Shown here in pieces: positions 45,011 to 54,707 of a DNA stretch of 64,000 bases. The stretch is from Centipeda felix (GTDB taxonomy: Bacteria > Bacillota > Negativicutes > Selenomonadales > Selenomonadaceae), in NCBI RefSeq assembly GCF_900186465.1, contig NZ_LT891959.1, forward strand, positions 372,001-436,000, read 5' to 3'. Numbering within the stretch: the first letter of the stretch is position 1; each line of letters starts with the position of its first letter. A model generated the notes under the pieces. The model searched no databases. It was not told where the DNA came from and saw nothing but the letters and a program-made list of their open reading frames with translations. Position numbers and translations under genes: made by a program.

Positions 45011-46768
45011 CTACTCCGTCTTTTCCGTCTGGATGCGTCGTCCCGCAGGGTCTTTATCGCCCTTCTTCGGTTCGCTGTTTTTCCCGCTGCTCTTCGTCTC
45101 AGCGCCCTTGCCGCTTGAAACGGTCAGGCGCACGGCTGTACCGGCCTCTGTCTCGGCCCCCGCCGCAGGCGACTGACGGATGACCGTTCCCTCTGCCTGC
45201 GTGCTCGTTTCCTCCGACGTGCCGCCGATCTTCAGGCCGCTGCCCTCCAGCATCGCGCGTGCGCGGTCGAGCGGGACGCCCTGCACATCGGGAACAGCGA
45301 CCTTCTTGACCTTCTGCCCCTTGCTGACGGTGATATCAACACTCTGCCCCTTGCTGATGCGCGACCCGCTGCGCGGATCCTGCGAAATGACTGTACCGCT
45401 GTCCTCATCCGAATACGTCTCGTATGCCGAGCCGAGGCGCAGCCCCATCTTTTCGAGCTTGCTGATGGCGTCTTCCTTTTTCAGTCCGCGCAGGTTCGGC
45501 ATCTCAATCTCTTCGCCGCCCTTGCTGACATAGATGGTGACTGTGCGCTCTTCCTTGACCGTCATGCCCGCCTCGGGTGTCTGTGAAACGACGATGCCGA
45601 CGGGCACAGACGCATCATAGGTCTCCGCCACGGTGACACGCAGATGCTGATCCTCGAGGATCTGACGTGCGAGCGTCAGCTGTTTTCCCGTCACATCGGG
45701 CACAGTGACCTCGACTGAGCTCCAGAACTTGCCGAAGCTGAGGAAAAAGCCGGTGAAAAAGCCCAAGAGAAGAACGAGGACAATGCCGAACTTAAACTTC
45801 TTTTTCTGATAGAACGGCCGCTCATTCACCGGTACGGATTCCGTATTCTCCTCCACCGGCACGGCGGCGTGAATCTCCTGTGCCTCCTGCGGGCTGAGGA
45901 CGCGCGTCGCATCCGGATCAAAGGCGGGGACGGCGGTCGTCTGATCGCCGCGCAGCAGCTGCTCCGTATGGGCGATATCCGCCGCAAGGGTGCTGCTGTC
46001 CGGCCGCTGTGCGGGATCCTTCGCCATCATGCGTGCCACGAGCGCCTCAACGACGGGGGGGATGCCGGGCACGAGGCGGCGAAGCGGCTGCGGCTCCTCC
46101 TCAAGATGTTTGCGCGCAATGCTCACCGCCGTATTGCCGTCAAAGGGAATATGCCCAGAGAGCATCTCATAGAGGACAACGCCGAGGGAGTACACATCGG
46201 ACTTCGGCGTGATGATCGTGCCGCGTGCCTGCTCCGGGGAGAAGTAGTGCACTGAGCCCATGATGTTGTCGTTGTAGGTCATGGTGGACTCGGTGACCGC
46301 GCGCGCAATGCCGAAATCCGCCACCTTGACATTTCCGTCGGGCATGACGAGGATGTTGTGCGGCTTGATGTCGCAGTGCACGAGATTGTTCGCGTGCGCC
46401 TGTGCCAGTGCACCGGCAATCTGTTTTGCTATATGGAGTGCCTGTGCCACAGGCAGCGCGCCCTCTTCCTTGATGCGTTCCTTCAGCGTACGCCCCGGCA
46501 CATATTCCATGACGATGTAGTGACGCCCTTCGGCGACGCCGACATCGTAGACATTGACGATGTTGGGATGCGTAATGCGCGCGGCAGCCTTTGCCTCGCG
46601 CTGGAAGCGTCCGATGAACTCCGTGTCGTGCTCATACTGCTGGTGCAGAATCTTTACGGCAACCGTGCGCTCCAGGAGCTGATCTTTCGCCCGATAGACA
46701 TCTGCCATGCCGCCGCTGCCTACGAGCATCTCCAGTGCGTAGCGTCCATCCAAGACACGCTCGACCAT
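45011..46768 (-). CDS. prkC: PASTA-domain Ser/Thr protein kinase PrkC
   Basis: A membrane kinase sensing muropeptides. Kinase domain about 10-270 (VGSGGMADVY, Lys39, catalytic loop HCDIKPHN at 131-138, DFG at 151-153), one membrane helix at about 328-345, then three PASTA domains (about 352-417, 421-485, 488-553) and a Lys/Ser-rich tail. The catalytic HRD is HCD here, a variant I believe occurs in other Firmicutes PrkC. The AGGAGG site fits the ATG. It is paired with the phosphatase gene prpC and with FHA proteins upstream. Confidence 0.95.
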   Translation of the reverse strand: MVERVLDGRYALEMLVGSGGMADVYRAKDQLLERTVAVKILHQQYEHDTEFIGRFQREAKAAARITHPNIVNVYDVGVAEGRHYIVMEYVPGRTLKERIKEEGALPVAQALHIAKQIAGALAQAHANNLVHCDIKPHNILVMPDGNVKVADFGIARAVTESTMTYNDNIMGSVHYFSPEQARGTIITPKSDVYSLGVVLYEMLSGHIPFDGNTAVSIARKHLEEEPQPLRRLVPGIPPVVEALVARMMAKDPAQRPDSSTLAADIAHTEQLLRGDQTTAVPAFDPDATRVLSPQEAQEIHAAVPVEENTESVPVNERPFYQKKKFKFGIVLVLLLGFFTGFFLSFGKFWSSVEVTVPDVTGKQLTLARQILEDQHLRVTVAETYDASVPVGIVVSQTPEAGMTVKEERTVTIYVSKGGEEIEMPNLRGLKKEDAISKLEKMGLRLGSAYETYSDEDSGTVISQDPRSGSRISKGQSVDITVSKGQKVKKVAVPDVQGVPLDRARAMLEGSGLKIGGTSEETSTQAEGTVIRQSPAAGAETEAGTAVRLTVSSGKGAETKSSGKNSEPKKGDKDPAGRRIQTEKTE

Positions 46769-46821
46769 GTTTGTTCCTCCTATCGCCTCTGCCTGTAGGG
46801 GAGGCTCGATTCATGAGGGTG

Positions 46822-48225
46822 TCAGCCCTCGAAATATGTACGTATGATCTGACGGGCGATGCCCGCTGCGGCTCTGCCGCCAAAGCCGCCCTCCTCCACG
46901 AGGACGGAGAGGACGATCTTGCGTCCGCCGCGCTCGGCCGACCCGATGAACCATGCATGATCCGTACCGGTGGCGTTCTCCGCCGTACCGGTCTTGCCCG
47001 TCACACGCACGCCCGCGACATCCGCCGCCGTACCCGTTCCGGAAGCGACAACCCCCGCCATGTCCCCGTCGATGATGCCCGCACGCTCGGGTGTCGTCGC
47101 CGTCCGCCATACCTTCGGGCTGGATGTCTCAAGTGCGATTCCACCCGTCGTCAGGACGGCATCCACGAGGTAGGGCTGCATGATGCGCCCGCCGTTTGCG
47201 AACGCATCGGCAACGAGTGCCATCTGCAGCGGCGTGACGAGCAGCTGCCCCTGCCCGAAGCCGAGCTGAGCGATCTCCCCATCACTCAGCCCGCGCAGGG
47301 AGGGAACGTGTGCTGCCGCCATGGAAACCTCCGGCGCGCTCAGCTCTGCCCCGATCCCGAAGCGGTCAAAGGCATCGCCGAGCCCCTTGTCCCCCATGCG
47401 CATGGCGAGGGTCGCAAAGGTGATGTTGCACGATTCGCGCAGGGCATCTGCCAGACGCAGCCGCCCGTGTACCTCGCCGTGCGGCTCATGCAGGACATAG
47501 TCTCTGCCGATCGCGAGCTCACCCGTGCAGTCGAAGATCTCGTCCGTCGTCGTGACGCCCGTGGCGAGTGCCGCATCGGCGACCAATGTCTTGAAGGTCG
47601 AGCCGGGCGGGTAAAGCCCCTGCGCGGCACGGTTGAGGAGCGGGCTGTCCGCACGCGACGAGAGCGTATCCCACGAGCGCTCGGTCACGGACGGGTCAAA
47701 GGACGGCGTACTCACCATCGCTAGGAGAGCCCCCGTCTCCGCATCCATTACGACGACGGCACCACGGTGCTCGCCGAGGGCACGGTATGCGGTCTGTGAG
47801 AGCTCCGCATCGACGGTGAGGCGGACATCATAGCCCGCATCGGCGCGGAGCAGGGTGCGCAGCGGCCCCATGCCCGCGACATCGTTCGTCACACCGCTGA
47901 GCGGTGTCCCCTCCGTCTGTTCGATGCCCGTCGCCCCATGGCGATCCGTGCGGTACCCCGTCACGGGGGCGAGCACAGCGCCATAGGGATAGGAGCGGTT
48001 TCCTGCGGCATCGCTCTCCGCGAGAACGCGCCCCGTATGATCGAGGATGCGCCCGCGCCGTATATCCTCCTCCATGAGGGCAGAGCGCATATTGAGCGGA
48101 TGCGCAGCGAGCGACGCGCCGTCCCACACGGAAATCTTGACCAGATAGAGGATCTGGACGGCGATGAGGACGAGGAGGCAGGCTGCCGCCGCGGCGATAT
48201 GGCGGCGCATTTTTCCATCCGTCAT
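46822..48225 (-). CDS. Penicillin-binding transpeptidase (PbpA/FtsI class)
   Basis: 467 residues. One N-terminal membrane anchor (about 8-28), a short dimerisation region, and a class B transpeptidase domain with SxxK in YPPGSTFK, SxN in RESCNITF and KTG in VTGKTGTAE. It cross-links peptidoglycan made by the SEDS polymerase encoded just upstream, with which it overlaps by four bases. The ATG at 48225 follows AAGGAGG; the frame is open further upstream but inside the neighbour. It corresponds in position to actinobacterial PbpA. Confidence 0.92.
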   Translation of the reverse strand: MTDGKMRRHIAAAAACLLVLIAVQILYLVKISVWDGASLAAHPLNMRSALMEEDIRRGRILDHTGRVLAESDAAGNRSYPYGAVLAPVTGYRTDRHGATGIEQTEGTPLSGVTNDVAGMGPLRTLLRADAGYDVRLTVDAELSQTAYRALGEHRGAVVVMDAETGALLAMVSTPSFDPSVTERSWDTLSSRADSPLLNRAAQGLYPPGSTFKTLVADAALATGVTTTDEIFDCTGELAIGRDYVLHEPHGEVHGRLRLADALRESCNITFATLAMRMGDKGLGDAFDRFGIGAELSAPEVSMAAAHVPSLRGLSDGEIAQLGFGQGQLLVTPLQMALVADAFANGGRIMQPYLVDAVLTTGGIALETSSPKVWRTATTPERAGIIDGDMAGVVASGTGTAADVAGVRVTGKTGTAENATGTDHAWFIGSAERGGRKIVLSVLVEEGGFGGRAAAGIARQIIRTYFEG

Positions 48226-49493
48226 GATGCCGCCTCCTTGCGTGGGGCAGAGAGCGCAGTCAGAATCCCGAGGAAGACAAAACTCGCCGCCATCGAGCTG
48301 CCCCCGTAGCTGACAAACGGCAGGGTAATGCCCGTCAGGGGCAGGAGCTTCGTGACGCCCGCCACGATGATGAACGCCTGCAGCAGGAGCGCGACCGCAG
48401 CCCCCGCAGCGAGCAGCGTCTCCTCCATTCGCGCCTGCCGCAGCGCGATCTGAATGCCGCGCCAAAAGAGCAGCGCATACGCCATGAGGACAAAAACAGC
48501 ACCGATCAGCCCAAATTCCTCGGCAATCGCCGAAAAGATAAAATCGGTGTGCACCTCAGGGATGAGCCCGGGATGTCCTTCGGAGAGCCCTGTCCCCCAG
48601 ACGCCGCCGCTGCCGATGGCAAAGAGCGACTGGACGATCTGATACGACATCCCGTTGGGATCTGCCCACGGGTGCATCCAGATATCAAAGCGCACGCGCA
48701 CGTGCCCAAAAAGCATATAGCTGAGTGCCGCCGCAGCCAGAATGAACACGCCGGCGAGGAACACATACGACTTGCGCCCCGTCCCCATATAGGTCATGAC
48801 CACCGCCATGCCGAAGAAGAAGAGCGCCGCGCCGAGGTCATGTGCAATGACAAACATCAGCACCGAGAGCCCCCATAGTGCCACGAGCGGCGCGATAAAG
48901 CGCACGGGCGGCAGATGAAGAAAGGCAACGCGGCGCGCCGGCAGGGTCAGCACGGCATGATGATCGGCAAGATACGCCGCGAGGAAGAATACAAGAAGGA
49001 TTTTTCCAAACTCCGAGGGCTGCACAGAGAATGCGCCGAATGCCAGCCAGTTCTTATTGCCGCCAATGGAGACGCCAAAGAGCAGCGGCAGAAGCAAAAC
49101 GATGGTCGTCGCTGCACCGAGCACATAGGGGTAGGCGAGCATCCGACGCAGCCGCGCCCAAAAGAGGAGCACCAGCATCCACGCGGCGGTGCCGACACAT
49201 GCCCAGCGCAGCTGTGCGGCAAAGAGATCGGGCTTCAGCCGCGCCACCTCGATGAGCCCCACAGCGAGAAGTGTGTAGGCAAGGGCAAGCGGTACCGTGT
49301 CCAGATGACGCCGCGCCGCCAAGATGTACCCCGCCGCACCGCAGAGAACGAGGAAGCCGAGATCGGGCAGATAGGGCAGATCCCGCTGCCAGTCAAAATG
49401 CCACCCCGGCTGTCCCGCCCCATGCTTCAGCAGGAGAACACCGAGCCCGCAGAGGAGGATGCCCAGCGGGGCGAGTCTCATCTTGAGCATCAT
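48222..49493 (-). CDS. SEDS-family peptidoglycan polymerase (FtsW/RodA type)
   Basis: 423 residues with about 10-12 membrane helices. It polymerises lipid II. SEDS landmarks are NWLAFGAFSVQPSEFGKI, the large loop GTGLSEG, the SAIAEEFGLIGA block, and PLTGITLPFVSYGGSS near the C-terminus. Overlaps prpC by four bases and the pbp by four bases, forming a polymerase-transpeptidase pair. RodA is as likely as FtsW. Confidence 0.93.
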   Translation of the reverse strand: MMLKMRLAPLGILLCGLGVLLLKHGAGQPGWHFDWQRDLPYLPDLGFLVLCGAAGYILAARRHLDTVPLALAYTLLAVGLIEVARLKPDLFAAQLRWACVGTAAWMLVLLFWARLRRMLAYPYVLGAATTIVLLLPLLFGVSIGGNKNWLAFGAFSVQPSEFGKILLVFFLAAYLADHHAVLTLPARRVAFLHLPPVRFIAPLVALWGLSVLMFVIAHDLGAALFFFGMAVVMTYMGTGRKSYVFLAGVFILAAAALSYMLFGHVRVRFDIWMHPWADPNGMSYQIVQSLFAIGSGGVWGTGLSEGHPGLIPEVHTDFIFSAIAEEFGLIGAVFVLMAYALLFWRGIQIALRQARMEETLLAAGAAVALLLQAFIIVAGVTKLLPLTGITLPFVSYGGSSMAASFVFLGILTALSAPRKEAAS

Positions 49494-50203
49494 GACGGAT
49501 CACAGGCGATGACAATCGCCGTCACATTGTCCGTCCCGCCCGCATCGAGGGCACGCTCCACCATCTGCCGCGCTGCATCGTCGGGATTACCGCCGAGCAG
49601 CGCACACAGATCCGCATCCTCCACCATATTGGTCAGACCGTCCGTGGCGAGGAGGAAGCGGTCTCCTGCCATCACGGGGAACGTATCTCCATCCACGTGC
49701 AGGCGCTCCTCGACCCCGACGGCACGCAGCAGATAGTTCTTGCGCGGATGATGCTGCGCCTCCGCCTCGCTCAGTTCCCCACGGGCAACCAATTCCTCCA
49801 CGTAGGAGTGGTCGCGCGAAATCCTGCGCAGCGCCCCGCCGCGCAGGAGATAGAGACGGCTGTCACCGACGTGTGCATAGCACGCCGTCTGCGCCTCCTC
49901 GTCGATATGGAGCACCGTCGCCGTCGAGCCCATCCCCTCATAGGAGGAGTTCTTGGCGGCCGCATCCAGCACCTGCTGATTGGCTCGCAGGACGGCACTC
50001 TTGAGCGCTGCCGTGTCAATGGGCTCTCCGGCATTTGCCATATCATGCACAGCGGCGACGACGATGCGGCTTGCCACCTCGCCTGCCGCGTGTCCGCCGA
50101 GCCCATCCGCCACGACGTAGACAGCGGGCGAAAAGACGCCGCAGCTGTCCTCGTTCGATGTGCGCACGCGTCCGATGTCCGATGCGCTTGAAACCTCGAT
50201 CAT
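49490..50203 (-). CDS. prpC: PP2C-type Ser/Thr phosphatase PrpC/Stp
   Basis: Reverses PrkC phosphorylation. 237 residues with the PP2C metal motifs RTSNEDSCG, VADGLGGHAAGE, GDSRLYLLR, LATDGLTNMV and GGTDNVTAI. The ATG at 50203 follows GAGAGG and begins MIEVSSASDIG; four bases separate it from fhaB. Confidence 0.94.
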   Translation of the reverse strand: MIEVSSASDIGRVRTSNEDSCGVFSPAVYVVADGLGGHAAGEVASRIVVAAVHDMANAGEPIDTAALKSAVLRANQQVLDAAAKNSSYEGMGSTATVLHIDEEAQTACYAHVGDSRLYLLRGGALRRISRDHSYVEELVARGELSEAEAQHHPRKNYLLRAVGVEERLHVDGDTFPVMAGDRFLLATDGLTNMVEDADLCALLGGNPDDAARQMVERALDAGGTDNVTAIVIACDPS

Positions 50204-50207
50204 GTAT

Positions 50208-50648
50208 TTACCTCTCAAACCGCAGCGACACAGCACCGATGCGCAGGACATCACCCGCGCGCAGATAGGCGCGCCCGCTGAGCTGACCGTCGTTCAGATA
50301 CGTGTGATTCCGACTGCCGAGATCCTCTGCGATATACGCGTTCTCGCGCTGATAAATCAGGACATGATGATGCGAGACGAAGCTGTCGTCAAGAACGATG
50401 TCATTGTCCGGACTGCGCCCGATGGACAGCTCATGCCCCACGGGATAACGCCGCCCCTCCAGCCCCTCGTCGGCAAGCACGACAAGTGCCGCCGCCCCGG
50501 CGGTCTGCGCCGGCGTGTGCGATGCGCGTATATCGGCACGCAGCGCCGTGAACATCTGCCGCCCAAGATGCAGGACGGCATAGGCGAGCCAGAGCAGCGC
50601 ACCGTATTCTAGGACAACGCGCAGTGCTTTCAGAACCAGTGCCGGCAT
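50208..50648 (-). CDS. Membrane-anchored FHA-domain protein (FhaB-like)
   Basis: 146 residues. One membrane helix at about 12-32, then a C-terminal FHA phosphothreonine-binding domain (about 70-145) with LSIGRSPDNDIVL, SFVSHHHVLI and LGSRNHTYLN. It is likely a PrkC target or adaptor at the growing wall. TGATG overlap with fhaA. Confidence 0.88.
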   Translation of the reverse strand: MPALVLKALRVVLEYGALLWLAYAVLHLGRQMFTALRADIRASHTPAQTAGAAALVVLADEGLEGRRYPVGHELSIGRSPDNDIVLDDSFVSHHHVLIYQRENAYIAEDLGSRNHTYLNDGQLSGRAYLRAGDVLRIGAVSLRFER

Positions 50649-51391
50649 CAGCGCACCTCATAGCGGAGCGCCGTCGTCCCGAGGCGGATCTCATCTCCAT
50701 TCCTCAGGCACTGCATCTCTCTCCGCTCTCCGTTGATAAATGTACCGTTGCGGCTCTGCGCATCGTAGAGCACATGCCGATGCCGCTCGTAGGAAACCCA
50801 CGCATGCACGCGGGAAATATTGCTGTCCGTCAAGATGAACTCATTGCGCGGCATCCGCCCCATATAGATCTTGCGCTCGCCGAGCGGCATCACAACGCCC
50901 TCATCCGCCCCGCTGAGTACCGTGAGCTCCGCGAGCTCATGCTCGGGCGGCAGATCGAGACAACGTCCGTCGCGCAGGGATGGCCGCTCAAGCACGATGG
51001 TCTGCGCGAGCGTGTCATGCGGAACGGCGTCGCTCGGCTCCGGTACGTGATCCTGCTGCATCCGCCCCACCAGACGATATGAACCCGCGCGCAGGGACGC
51101 GTCAACGTCAAACGAAATGCTGAGCCGCCCTTCCATATAGAGATCCTCACGGATGATACAGCGCTTGAGTGCCGTTCCCAGCTCATCCACCACACGGTGG
51201 GAACAGAGCCGCTGATAGTCCTCCGTCCCGAGAGAGATGATATACGCATTGGCAAGAGAGGCGCTGTTCTGGCGCTTCGCCTCTTTTTCCAGCCCCTTGA
51301 TCAGTTCCACGGGTTCCAGATGACTGCTGAACTTGCGGTTAAAAAAACCTTCGATGTGATCCCCCAGAAACGATTCCACGCGATCCATCAT
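50648..51391 (-). CDS. DUF3662 plus FHA-domain protein (FhaA-like)
   Basis: 247 residues. The N-terminal DUF3662/FhaA domain (about 1-115: DRVESFLGDHIEGFFNRKF, VELIKGLEKEA) is linked to a C-terminal FHA domain with IYMGRMPRNEFIL, SNISRVHAWV and SRNGTFINGE. Mycobacterial FhaA has the same two domains and binds the lipid-flippase regulator MviN after PknB phosphorylation. The start at 51391 (MM) follows GGAG. First gene of the fhaA-fhaB-prpC-ftsW-pbp-prkC block. Confidence 0.9.
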   Translation of the reverse strand: MMDRVESFLGDHIEGFFNRKFSSHLEPVELIKGLEKEAKRQNSASLANAYIISLGTEDYQRLCSHRVVDELGTALKRCIIREDLYMEGRLSISFDVDASLRAGSYRLVGRMQQDHVPEPSDAVPHDTLAQTIVLERPSLRDGRCLDLPPEHELAELTVLSGADEGVVMPLGERKIYMGRMPRNEFILTDSNISRVHAWVSYERHRHVLYDAQSRNGTFINGERREMQCLRNGDEIRLGTTALRYEVR

Positions 51392-51489
51392 CGTGCATCG
51401 CTCTCCTTTGGTCGCAAAGCACAGGAAAATCCACATGCTTCATACAAATACAAAACAACTTCTATATCATAGCATAAATCTTGAAAAAA

Positions 51490-52530
51490 TTATAGTCCTG
51501 CTTCCATGAGACGGCTGCGCAGCTGTCCGCAGGCCGCCTGAATATCCGTCCCCATCTCGCGGCGCACGGTCGCCGTGACATGATGCGCCTCGAGAATTCG
51601 CTGAAAGCGGAGCACTGTCTCGCGCGGCGGGCGAAAGAGATGCCGCTCGGCAACGGGGTTGATCGGGATGAGATTGACGCTTGCCAGCTGTCCGCGCAGG
51701 AGGCGCGCGAGCTGCTCTGCCTCGCGCACGCCGTCATTTATATCACGGATGAGGATGTACTCGTAGGTCACACGCCGCTTCGTCTGCGCCGCATAGAGCT
51801 CTGCCGCCCGCAGCACCTCCGCCATGGGGTACATGCGGTTGACGGGCATCAGCGAGGAACGCAGTTCCTCCGTCGGCGCGTGAAGCGAAATGGAGAGCGA
51901 GATCGGAAGCCCCTCCTCCGCGAGGCGCAAAATCCCCGGGACAATCCCCGAGGTCGAGAGCGTCATCCCGCGATAGCTGAGCCCGATGGTCTCCTCCGCA
52001 TGCAAAAGGCGCAGCGCGCCGATCACGTTATCGTAGTTCTCCATCGGCTCGCCCGAGCCCATGACGACAATGGTATCAACGCGCACGCCCTCCTGCCGCA
52101 GGTAATCCGCCATGCCGATCACCTGCGCGGCGATCTCCCCCACGGTCAAATTACGCGCCAGACCGTGCAGCGTCGACGCGCAGAATGCACAGCCCATGCG
52201 GCAGCCCGCCTGCGTCGAGACACAGACACTGTTGCCGTAGGGATGACGCATGAGCACCGTCTCCGCCGTCTGCCCATCGGCAAACGCATAGAGCAGCTTG
52301 ATCGTCGCGCCGTCTGCCGACGTCAGGCGCGCACCGACCTGTGGCCGCTCAATGGAAAAGCGTTCCGCCAGCTGCGCGCGCAGCACCTTCGGCAGATTGT
52401 CCATGACATCAAAAGAGACCGCGCCGCGCTGATACATCCAGCGGATGATCTGATCGGCGCGGAAGCGGGGAATCCCCTCGGCGCGGAGGGCATCGGCAAG
52501 CTCTGTCTTCGTCCATCCAAAAATATTCAT
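51490..52530 (-). CDS. rlmN: Dual-specificity 23S rRNA/tRNA methyltransferase RlmN
   Basis: A radical-SAM enzyme making 2-methyladenosine in 23S rRNA (A2503) and tRNA (A37). 346 residues. The cluster motif is CRMGCAFC, VVMGSGEPMENYDNV follows, and the conserved methyl-carrying Cys is in DIQAACGQLR near the C-terminus. The ATG overlaps the rsmB stop by four bases. Confidence 0.95.
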   Translation of the reverse strand: MNIFGWTKTELADALRAEGIPRFRADQIIRWMYQRGAVSFDVMDNLPKVLRAQLAERFSIERPQVGARLTSADGATIKLLYAFADGQTAETVLMRHPYGNSVCVSTQAGCRMGCAFCASTLHGLARNLTVGEIAAQVIGMADYLRQEGVRVDTIVVMGSGEPMENYDNVIGALRLLHAEETIGLSYRGMTLSTSGIVPGILRLAEEGLPISLSISLHAPTEELRSSLMPVNRMYPMAEVLRAAELYAAQTKRRVTYEYILIRDINDGVREAEQLARLLRGQLASVNLIPINPVAERHLFRPPRETVLRFQRILEAHHVTATVRREMGTDIQAACGQLRSRLMEAGL

Positions 52531-53876
52531 CGACGTCTCATACGGGCGATAAAGAAGCCGTCCGGCCCGCCCGTCTCCGGCATGATCTGTACCATGCGAT
52601 CTGCTGTTTTTTGCTCCGGCAAAAATGCCCCCGTCTCCTCGAGGACGAAGTCCTCATGCCCGCGCAGAAATGCCTCCACCACGGCGGCATTCTCGCTGCG
52701 CTCCATCGTGCAGGTACTGTAGACGAGGACGCCGCCCTGCTTCACCGTCCGCGCCGCACTCGCCAGAATCGCAAGCTGCAGCGGCGGCAAGGTCTTCGCA
52801 TCCGACGGGCTTTTGCGCCAGCGTGCATCGGGTTTGCGCCGCAGGACGCCGAGCCCTGAGCACGGCGCATCCACGAGGACACGGTCAGCACACACACCAT
52901 AGTGCGCACCGATCTCACGCGCATCGAGGAGCTGCGTCTCGATGATGGAGATGCCGAGCCGCTCTGCGTTGCGCATGATGCGCCCCAGCTTTTCCTCATA
53001 GATGTCAAACGCCAAAATGCGCCCGCGATTTTCCATCCGCTGGGCGATATGCGTCGTCTTGCCGCCCGGGGCGGCGCAGGCATCGATCACCGTCATGCCG
53101 GGCTCTGCGCCAAGGATATACGCCACGAGCATCGAGCTCTCGTCCTGCACCTGCGCCAGGCCCTCACGCAGCGGCGCAAGCGCATCGAGTGCCCCGTGCG
53201 TGCGCAGGAGGATGCCCTCGGGAACGCGCAGCGACGCCGTGGCGTGAACGCCTGCCGCCGTCAGTCGCTCCATGAGGGCAGTGCGGCTCGTGCGCAGGGT
53301 ATTCGTCCGCAGCGTGAGCGGCGCACTCTCATTGTCACAGCGGCACAGCCGCTCTGCCTCTTCATAGCCGTAATCGCGCAGCCACCGCTCCACCATCCAC
53401 ACGGGATGCTGCATCCGCAGCGCAAGCGAGCGTGCATCGCGCCCCTTTGGCAGAGCCGCACGCTGTGGCTCGCGCAGCGCCGTCCGCAGGACGCCGTTGA
53501 CAAAGGACGCCGCGCCCTTTCCGCCGTGTTTTTTCGCGAGCTCCACCGCTGTATGACAAACGGCGGACGACGGAATTTTATCCATGAAGAAGATCTGGTA
53601 AAAGCCAAGGCGCAGAAGCTCTCGTATGGGCGGCTGCGCCTTTTTGAGGTCGGCGACATAGCGGCGAATCATGACGTCGAGCGTCTCGCCCGCCTTCACC
53701 GTGCCGTAGACCAGTTCTGTCAGAAAGCGGCGGTCGCGCTCCGCCATCTCCGCACCGCGCAGCGCATCGGCGAGAGCTACATTCGCGTATGCGCCCTCGC
53801 TGTGCACGCGCAGGAGTACCTGCATCGCACGCTCGCGGATGCGGTCGATCTTTTTCTCATCGTACTGCTTTGGCAT
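52527..53876 (-). CDS. rsmB: 16S rRNA m5C967 methyltransferase RsmB (Sun)
   Basis: 449 residues. An N-terminal NusB-like domain (about 1-140) is followed by the methyltransferase: SAM loop DACAAPGGKTTHIA, LVDAPCSGLGVLRR (first catalytic Cys) and VYSTCTMERSEN (second catalytic Cys). The start lies directly after the DUF116 stop, with AAAGGA as ribosome site. Confidence 0.94.
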   Translation of the reverse strand: MPKQYDEKKIDRIRERAMQVLLRVHSEGAYANVALADALRGAEMAERDRRFLTELVYGTVKAGETLDVMIRRYVADLKKAQPPIRELLRLGFYQIFFMDKIPSSAVCHTAVELAKKHGGKGAASFVNGVLRTALREPQRAALPKGRDARSLALRMQHPVWMVERWLRDYGYEEAERLCRCDNESAPLTLRTNTLRTSRTALMERLTAAGVHATASLRVPEGILLRTHGALDALAPLREGLAQVQDESSMLVAYILGAEPGMTVIDACAAPGGKTTHIAQRMENRGRILAFDIYEEKLGRIMRNAERLGISIIETQLLDAREIGAHYGVCADRVLVDAPCSGLGVLRRKPDARWRKSPSDAKTLPPLQLAILASAARTVKQGGVLVYSTCTMERSENAAVVEAFLRGHEDFVLEETGAFLPEQKTADRMVQIMPETGGPDGFFIARMRRR

Positions 53877-54707
53877 CTATGTGTCCTTTGGGTTGGGTTC
53901 AATAATCTCTTCGAGCTGGCGGCGTACCTCCGCCATATCCACACTCGTATTGTAGCAGGGGCCGTTCGGGCGGATGTTGAGCACTCCGACGGCGGGAAGC
54001 GGAAAAACGTCTTGGATCCCACTCATCAAATCGCGCTCACACGCAATCGCGAGCACCGCCTTTGGCCGCGTGTTGTAGACGACCTGTCGCGCCAGTGTCC
54101 CGCCTGTCGCGACAAAGAAATGGAACCCCATCTCCTCAGAGAGCGTAACGAGATCGCCGATGTTGCAGCCGCCGCAGCGCTTGCAGTTGTTTGGATCGCG
54201 CGTCACCTTGTGCGGGCAGCTCGCGAGCTGCAGGCAGTGCGGTGTCACGACGAGCAGGCGGTCGGCGGGCACGCGGATGTGCATGCGGTGAAAGAGCAGA
54301 TTGCTGACCGCGATAAACGAGCCCTCCAGCCGACGACGCTTGACGCCAAAGAGCGCCCCAAGGCGCACGGCAGCAGGAAAGAGCAGATTGATCAGCTCAT
54401 AGGTCTGCCGCTTCATCCACGGGAGATACGGCAGTCCCGCAACGGCAAGCACCATGTTGAAGATGCCGAAAAAGGACAGGAGTACCGCGCCTGTCAGCAG
54501 AGCGCCGATCGCCCACGGCAGAAGCGGTTGGATGCGCTCAAGCCCCGGCACGCCAATGTACCATATGCCAAAGAGGAGCACGGCGGCGAGCAGTGTCACG
54601 AGCAGGAGCATCCCGATGAAGAGCCGCTTCTTTGGCCGTGAGGGCAGGAGAATCGTCTTCTTCTCCCCCGCCTTGCCGCCGTTGACCGTCAATGTCTCCG
54701 TACTCAT
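53877..54707 (-). CDS. DUF116 membrane protein
   Basis: 276 residues. Two membrane helices near the N-terminus (about 29-53 and 62-92), then a cytosolic DUF116 domain with a Cys-rich centre: HCLQLASCPHK followed by CKRCGGCNIGD, which could bind a metal or iron-sulfur cluster. The function is unknown. It overlaps the fmt stop by four bases, tying it to the def-fmt-rsmB translation genes. Confidence 0.85.
   Translation of the reverse strand: MSTETLTVNGGKAGEKKTILLPSRPKKRLFIGMLLLVTLLAAVLLFGIWYIGVPGLERIQPLLPWAIGALLTGAVLLSFFGIFNMVLAVAGLPYLPWMKRQTYELINLLFPAAVRLGALFGVKRRRLEGSFIAVSNLLFHRMHIRVPADRLLVVTPHCLQLASCPHKVTRDPNNCKRCGGCNIGDLVTLSEEMGFHFFVATGGTLARQVVYNTRPKAVLAIACERDLMSGIQDVFPLPAVGVLNIRPNGPCYNTSVDMAEVRRQLEEIIEPNPKDT

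Noticed and set aside
45011-46768. PrkC as a pseudokinase because the catalytic loop reads HCD instead of HRD
   Set aside because: The catalytic Asp, Lys39, the DFG motif and the glycine loop are intact. The Arg position varies in active kinases, so activity is expected.
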